Source of the DNA: Bacteroidales bacterium
GTDB lineage: Bacteria; Bacteroidota; Bacteroidia; Bacteroidales; UBA12077
Length of the DNA stretch: 56,315 nt
NCBI GenBank assembly: GCA_013138975.1
Contig: WTBR01000088.1
Span: 1 to 56,315, forward strand
Direction: 5' to 3'
Every line of letters starts with the position of its first letter. Positions within the stretch are counted from its first letter, which is position 1. Under the pieces are notes generated by a model. That model was given only the letters and a program-made list of their open reading frames with translations. It was not told where the DNA came from and did not search any database. This document shows positions 52,201 through 56,315 of this stretch, piece after piece. The translations under genes were made by a program, and so were the position numbers.

Positions 52201-52767
52201 ATGAATGATTTTAAAACAAATAATATTCATCAGGATTTTAATGGAGAATCGTGGTCGCCATTATCAATAGTAGGTATGGCCAAAAATGAAGTTTATAGCA
52301 TTTCTAATTATGGTCGAATAAGAAGTTTCAAAGTAAATAAAGAAGATGGTTTAATAATAAATGGTTCTACATTAAAAGGATATAAAATATTAAATATTAA
52401 ACTTGAAAACGGAAAACGAACAACAAAATATACACACAAATTGGTTGCAGAAAATTTTATTCCAAAAGAAAACAATCTGCAACAATATGTAATCCATTTA
52501 GATTTTGACAAAGCAAATAATCATACCGCTAATTTAAAATGGGTTACATCAGAAACCATGTTTGCTCATCAAAAAATAAATCCAAATTATAAGCGTGGTA
52601 CTATTAATTATTCAAAGCTTACAGAAACAGATGTAATAAGGTTAAAGAAAAAATTAAAAAGAGGAAAAAATAAATTATATAAACTCGCCAAAGAATTTGG
52701 AATAACTCACACTCAACTAAATAGAATTCGAAAAGGCGAAAATTGGGGTCACGTAAAAATTGATTAA
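52201..52767 (+). CDS. NUMOD4-domain protein (HNH-related)
   Basis: 188 residues. The NUMOD4 motif is YSISNYGRIRSF (about residues 31-42). An HNH-like region follows with VAENFIP, YVIHLDFDKANNHTANLKWVT, which resembles homing endonucleases except that the histidine pattern seems reduced. The C-terminal part (about 140-185) is a helix-turn-helix: RLKKKLKRGKNKLYKLAKEF, then GITHTQLNRIRKG. It may be a free-standing homing-type nuclease or a regulator derived from one. It is alone, between the GGGP synthase gene and the antiporter. Confidence 0.7.
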   Translation: MNDFKTNNIHQDFNGESWSPLSIVGMAKNEVYSISNYGRIRSFKVNKEDGLIINGSTLKGYKILNIKLENGKRTTKYTHKLVAENFIPKENNLQQYVIHLDFDKANNHTANLKWVTSETMFAHQKINPNYKRGTINYSKLTETDVIRLKKKLKRGKNKLYKLAKEFGITHTQLNRIRKGENWGHVKID

Positions 52768-52884
52768 ATACTTTTCAATCAAAAATTACCAATTTTCATA
52801 AACTCCTTTTCAAAAAAGGAACTTCTTTAACGATTTAAAATTCAACAAAGAAATATAATAATTAATATTCTATAAGCCTTTTGG

Positions 52885-52947
52885 GGATTAGATTTTTTTA
52901 ATTCTGTTTAGTTTTTTTTTTGTATATTGGTTTCTTAAATCTAATCC
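52885..52947 (+). promoter_or_regulatory. Inverted repeat in the leader of the antiporter gene
   Basis: GGATTAGATTT (52885-52895) and AAATCTAATCC (52937-52947) are perfect inverted repeats with a 41-base spacer; the second arm ends 7 bases before the antiporter ATG. It could be an operator or an mRNA structure that occludes the start. Confidence 0.45.
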
Positions 52948-52954
52948 AAGAACA

Positions 52955-55870
52955 ATGAAAAATCAATTCCGTTATTTACTTCTTTTATTTATTATTACAT
53001 TAAGTCTTTCTTTTCAAAATAATGTATTAGCACAAGAGCACAAAAAAGAAGAAACAGAATTATCTGTTCATAAAGATCAGACAGATACTCATGAAGAAGT
53101 GCATGCAGAAGAATCAGCTCACAAAGGAAATATGAATCCATTATTCTTTATAATTATTGCATTAATTATTGGAGCAGGAACTCGTCATTTCCTTAAAAAA
53201 AGCCCTCTTCCTTTCACTGTTTCATTGTTACTGATTGGTTTAATTCTAGGTGTCCTCTCCAGACTTGGATATTTTAGCGAATGGCATATTATCGGATTAA
53301 ATTTAAATGCTTCTTTTATAAGTGATGCAGTAAATTGGGCCGGACATATTGATCCTCACCTTATACTTTATATATTTTTACCTACTTTAATTTTTGAAGC
53401 AGCTTTTGCAATGGATGTTCATACATTTAAAAAAACATCAACAAATGCTTTTATTCTTGCTGTTCCAGGGATAATTGTTGCTTTAGTTCTTACTGCTGTA
53501 TTAATAATTGGAATAAAAATGGCAGGTATCGGACTAAATAAGTGGAGTTGGACTATGGCTCTTCTTTTTGGTGCTGTTATTAGTGCTACTGACCCCGTAG
53601 CAGTTGTGTCAATACTTAAAGATGTTGGTGCAAGCAAAAAACTAGGGACACTTATTGAAGGGGAATCGATGTTAAATGATGGTACGGCAATTGTTATTTT
53701 CATGGTATTACTTTTAGGAATTACAGGCGGCGGATCTGACACTTCACCAATCATAGAATTTTTTAGAGTAGCAATAGGTGGTACTTTAGTTGGAATTCTG
53801 GTTGGTTATATTGTTATAGCATGGGTTAAGAAAGTGTTTAATGATGCTTTGGTTGAAATAACGGTAATTGTTGCTGCTGCCTATTTGACATTCTTTGTTG
53901 CTGAACATTTCTTGCATGTATCGGGTGTTCTTGGTTTAGTATCTTTTGGTTTATTTATGGCAAGTGTAGGGAAAACTAGAATTAGTCCTGAAGTAGAACA
54001 TTTCTTACACGAATTCTGGGAATTATTTGCATTTATTGCCAATACCTTAATCTTCTTAATTGTAGGAGTTGTAATCGCTAACAATATTGTATTTACTGCT
54101 AATGATTTCTTAATCTTATTATTACTTTATATTGGAATTCATATTGTTAGAGCAATTGTAATTGCCTTATTCTTCCCTGTTATGAAAAAAGCAGGATATG
54201 GATTAACAAAGAAAAATGCATATGTTCTATGGTGGGGGGCTTTACGAGGAGCTATTGGCTTAGCATTGGCATTAATTGTTGCCGGTGAAACAAGCATAGA
54301 TGCAACAATACGAGATCAATTTTTATTTTATACTGCTGGAATTGTAACTCTTACTTTGGTTATTAATGCTACAACGATAAAAACGCTTTTAAGTTGGTTA
54401 GGTTTAACTGATATTCCTCCTGCCAAACAAAAAATGATATTTAATGCAAGAAATTATCTGAGAAATGCTTCTGAAAACTCAATGGAAAAATTAAAAACGG
54501 ATAGATTCCTTAGTAGAGCGAATTGGGAAAGTGTTAAAAAATATTTACCTGAAGAACCTAATGATCTTGAGGTGAAAATAGAAGAAGGTGAAAATTCAAA
54601 TTTATATGAAACAAGAAGACGAGTATTAGAAAAAGAAAAGAGTAGTTATTGGAATCAGTTCAAAGAAGGTTTATTAGGGCCAATGGCAGTGCGAAACTTA
54701 ACCGATGCTATTAATGAAATTATTGATTCTGAAGGGAAAATTTCACTCTCTGACAGAAAAGACTTAGAGCAACTTTGGCAAACACCTAAATTCTTGAACA
54801 AATTACAATCGGTACCACTTTTAGGGAAAATCTCTCAAAGATTCTTTTTTGATCAATTATCAAATAGTTATGATGCAGCGAGAGGTTTTGTCGAAGCCCA
54901 ATACATTACATTGAAATTGGTTGAAAGCATGACTATTAGTGCTAATACCGAAGAATTAACTGTAGATCAAGACTTGGCCACTATTGAAAGTGAGATTAAC
55001 GAAAATAGAATTCATGGTTTAACTTTTTTAAGAAACTTAAAAAATACATATCCTGAGATATATGATTCAATTGCTACACGTCAAGCGATACGTACAAATT
55101 TGAATAGTGAACTAAAATTTGTTGAAAAATTGCAGAAGAAAGGTCAAATAGGAACCGATGAAGCTCACAAGATGATTGATAGTATTGAAGTAAGAATGAA
55201 AAAACTTATTGATTCACCACCTGAAGTAATACCTCCTGAAAAAGCAAAGTTATTACAAGAAATTTCTTGGCTAAATGAGCTTGATAAAGCAACTTTTAAT
55301 AAAGTTGTAAGTTTATTTCAGCACAGAAATTATACTGTTGGTGAAAAAATAATAAAAGAACACGGACAGGTAGATGGATTATATGTTGTAGCTCGTGGAA
55401 CTGTTAAGGTAACTATTAATAAAAAGCTCATTGACATTTTAGGTAAAGGAAGTATAATTGGTGAGATAGCTGTACTTACGAATGTTCCTAGAACAGCAAC
55501 CATAACAGCAGAATCACCTGTAACGGTATTCCGTCTTACCTCGGTAAGTATGCAACAAGTTATTCATGACAATCAAACTTTAGAAGATAAATTATGGCAA
55601 ATTGCTGCTCCACGATTGGCTGAAAATATTATTGTAGAAAAAGAGCCATATGATAAAATGCAACATTCAGAGGTTCAACGAATACTTTCAAAAGGAGAAT
55701 TAATGCTAGCCAAAAAAGTTAAACATATTGATTTGGAAGATAAATTAGCAATTCTCGTTACCGGTAAAGCAATTAAATCCAACGATGAAAAAATCGAAGC
55801 TCCATGCTTAATTGAAGATAAATCAATTACGCTTAGTCGAGATAGTAGATTGTTTCTTTGTTCGAAATAA
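52955..55870 (+). CDS. CPA1-family sodium/proton antiporter with C-terminal cyclic-nucleotide-binding-like domain
   Basis: 971 residues. It has a signal-peptide-like start (about 1-26, ending VLAQE) followed by a charged His/Glu-rich stretch, then twelve to thirteen membrane helices (about 60-490). The ion-binding region is ISATDPVAVVSILKDVG and IEGESMLNDGTAIV. The long cytoplasmic part is helical (about 500-780) and contains a cNMP-binding-like fold (about 790-905; IIKEHGQVDGLYVVARGTVKV, GSIIGEIAVLTNVPRTATI). Antiporters of this type export sodium in exchange for protons and fit with the sodium-pumping NQR. Whether it binds cyclic nucleotides cannot be told. Confidence 0.88.
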   Translation: MKNQFRYLLLLFIITLSLSFQNNVLAQEHKKEETELSVHKDQTDTHEEVHAEESAHKGNMNPLFFIIIALIIGAGTRHFLKKSPLPFTVSLLLIGLILGVLSRLGYFSEWHIIGLNLNASFISDAVNWAGHIDPHLILYIFLPTLIFEAAFAMDVHTFKKTSTNAFILAVPGIIVALVLTAVLIIGIKMAGIGLNKWSWTMALLFGAVISATDPVAVVSILKDVGASKKLGTLIEGESMLNDGTAIVIFMVLLLGITGGGSDTSPIIEFFRVAIGGTLVGILVGYIVIAWVKKVFNDALVEITVIVAAAYLTFFVAEHFLHVSGVLGLVSFGLFMASVGKTRISPEVEHFLHEFWELFAFIANTLIFLIVGVVIANNIVFTANDFLILLLLYIGIHIVRAIVIALFFPVMKKAGYGLTKKNAYVLWWGALRGAIGLALALIVAGETSIDATIRDQFLFYTAGIVTLTLVINATTIKTLLSWLGLTDIPPAKQKMIFNARNYLRNASENSMEKLKTDRFLSRANWESVKKYLPEEPNDLEVKIEEGENSNLYETRRRVLEKEKSSYWNQFKEGLLGPMAVRNLTDAINEIIDSEGKISLSDRKDLEQLWQTPKFLNKLQSVPLLGKISQRFFFDQLSNSYDAARGFVEAQYITLKLVESMTISANTEELTVDQDLATIESEINENRIHGLTFLRNLKNTYPEIYDSIATRQAIRTNLNSELKFVEKLQKKGQIGTDEAHKMIDSIEVRMKKLIDSPPEVIPPEKAKLLQEISWLNELDKATFNKVVSLFQHRNYTVGEKIIKEHGQVDGLYVVARGTVKVTINKKLIDILGKGSIIGEIAVLTNVPRTATITAESPVTVFRLTSVSMQQVIHDNQTLEDKLWQIAAPRLAENIIVEKEPYDKMQHSEVQRILSKGELMLAKKVKHIDLEDKLAILVTGKAIKSNDEKIEAPCLIEDKSITLSRDSRLFLCSK

Positions 55871-55920
55871 TAAGTTGAGAAAAAAAATAATTACATGTGA
55901 TAATAACTACAGTAATAAAT

Positions 55921-56025
55921 ATGTCTGAAAGACATAAATGTTAAAGCATAGGGCGTCTAGCCCTATGATAGATCCGGTAAATAAATTTAGGGCTGAAAGT
56001 CCGTTAGGTTAAATTGCTTGTAGAA
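55921..56025. repeat. REP-like palindromes beside the transposase gene
   Basis: Three hairpins lie in about 90 bases: ATGTCT-gaa-AGACAT (55921-55935), CATAGGGC-gtcta-GCCCTATG (55947-55967) and GGGCT-gaa-AGTCC (about 55990-56002, one G-U pair). Two share a GAA loop. The RAYT-type gene at the window's end is a likely handler of such palindromes. Confidence 0.6.
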
Positions 56026-56060
56026 AAAATGATTTCCTCCATTTATAATAATTCAAATAA

Positions 56061-56315
56061 TTAATCCCAAACATAGCGTTCATCGTATTCTACTCCGTAC
56101 TCAGAAAAGAAAAGTCTCAACTCTTCCTTGAATGGCTTGTTATTATGATGGTTAGCTGGGTTTTGGATGTATTTTTTTACAACAGGACGTTTTGATGCAC
56201 TTACAGAAAAAATCGCATATCCATCTTGCCAACTAAAATTAAGACTTCCTTTTTTCTTTACCCATTTCGAAGTTGGTGTTTTAATTTTCGATACTAATTG
56301 AGCTATAGTAATCGT
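56061..56315 (-). CDS. REP-associated tyrosine transposase / IS200-like (3' part only)
   Basis: The last 84 residues of a minus-strand gene that starts beyond the window. The reading ends KWVKKKGSLNFSWQDGYAIF, then SVSASKRPVVKKYIQNPANH, HHNNKPFKEELRLFFSEYGV and EYDERYVWD. The WQDGYAxFSVS, YIxNPxxHH and FKEEL....YGVEYDERYVWD patterns are those of the Y1_Tnp family of RAYT/IS200-like proteins, which cut and join single-stranded DNA at palindromes through a tyrosine; the tyrosine itself is in the YIQNP region. The stop codon is at 56061-56063. The protein is complete at this end, and about half or more of it is missing. Confidence 0.75.
   Translation of the reverse strand, partial: TITIAQLVSKIKTPTSKWVKKKGSLNFSWQDGYAIFSVSASKRPVVKKYIQNPANHHNNKPFKEELRLFFSEYGVEYDERYVWD

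Noticed and set aside
1..56315. tRNA or rRNA genes
   Set aside because: I found no cloverleaf with a TTCRANNC T-arm and a matching acceptor stem, and no rRNA-like sequence. A dedicated scan would be needed to be certain.

Overview
The window comes from a low-GC member of the Bacteroidota, most likely a marine Bacteroidales/Marinilabiliales-type bacterium. The signs are a complete sodium-pumping NADH:quinone reductase operon, type IX secretion features (a C-terminal sorting domain and a DUF5103 plug protein), gldE-gldD beside mutY and ssb, promoters of the Bacteroidota TTTG / TAnnTTTG type, and a RAYT-like transposase end. All assignments were made by reading the sequence; no database search was run.

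Left part (1-9.3 kb): accessory genes. A marR-GNAT-racemase group carries a decayed alanine racemase (2265-2804) directly before an intact alanine/ornithine racemase-family gene. Then come a one-TM protein, an HNH protein, an alcohol dehydrogenase-like MDR protein and a secreted serine hydrolase with a T9SS tail. A frameshifted SemiSWEET relic lies at 9670-9938. Signalling block (10-18.3 kb): a multi-PAS histidine kinase, a NarL-type regulator, a receiver-only protein, CheW, a TorF-like porin and a chemoreceptor. No CheA is present.

Cassette-like array (about 18.3-29.2 kb, with related copies at 5.4, 6.4 and 7.8 kb): one- to three-gene units, mostly on the minus strand, are separated by repeats in one orientation whose conserved hairpin end abuts or overlaps the 3' end of the gene. 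Read on the minus strand, several repeats open with an RYYYAAC-like heptamer and close with GTTRRRY-like ends, and some units have complementary ends. This looks like an integron cassette array without an integrase (CALIN-like), though the repeats are longer than normal attC sites. The cargo is mainly toxin-antitoxin and possible defence genes: MntA/HepT, an EFR1-type ferredoxin, an MqsR-like toxin with an HTH partner, an NT-HEPN fusion, an AAA ATPase with a TOPRIM-like partner, a small zinc-ribbon protein, HigBA, small membrane proteins and a TIR-domain protein.

Right part (29.6-55.9 kb): core genome. It holds an S9 peptidase, a serine hydrolase lipoprotein, the T9SS plug protein, nqrABCDEF followed by apbE (which flavinylates NqrB and NqrC), dsbD, RNase G, a 29-residue ribosomal-type basic protein, HU, then mutY-ssb-gldE-gldD-PPTase-GGGP synthase. 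A NUMOD4 protein and a CPA1 sodium/proton antiporter with a cyclic-nucleotide-binding-like domain follow. The window ends inside a RAYT/IS200-like transposase gene next to small palindromes.
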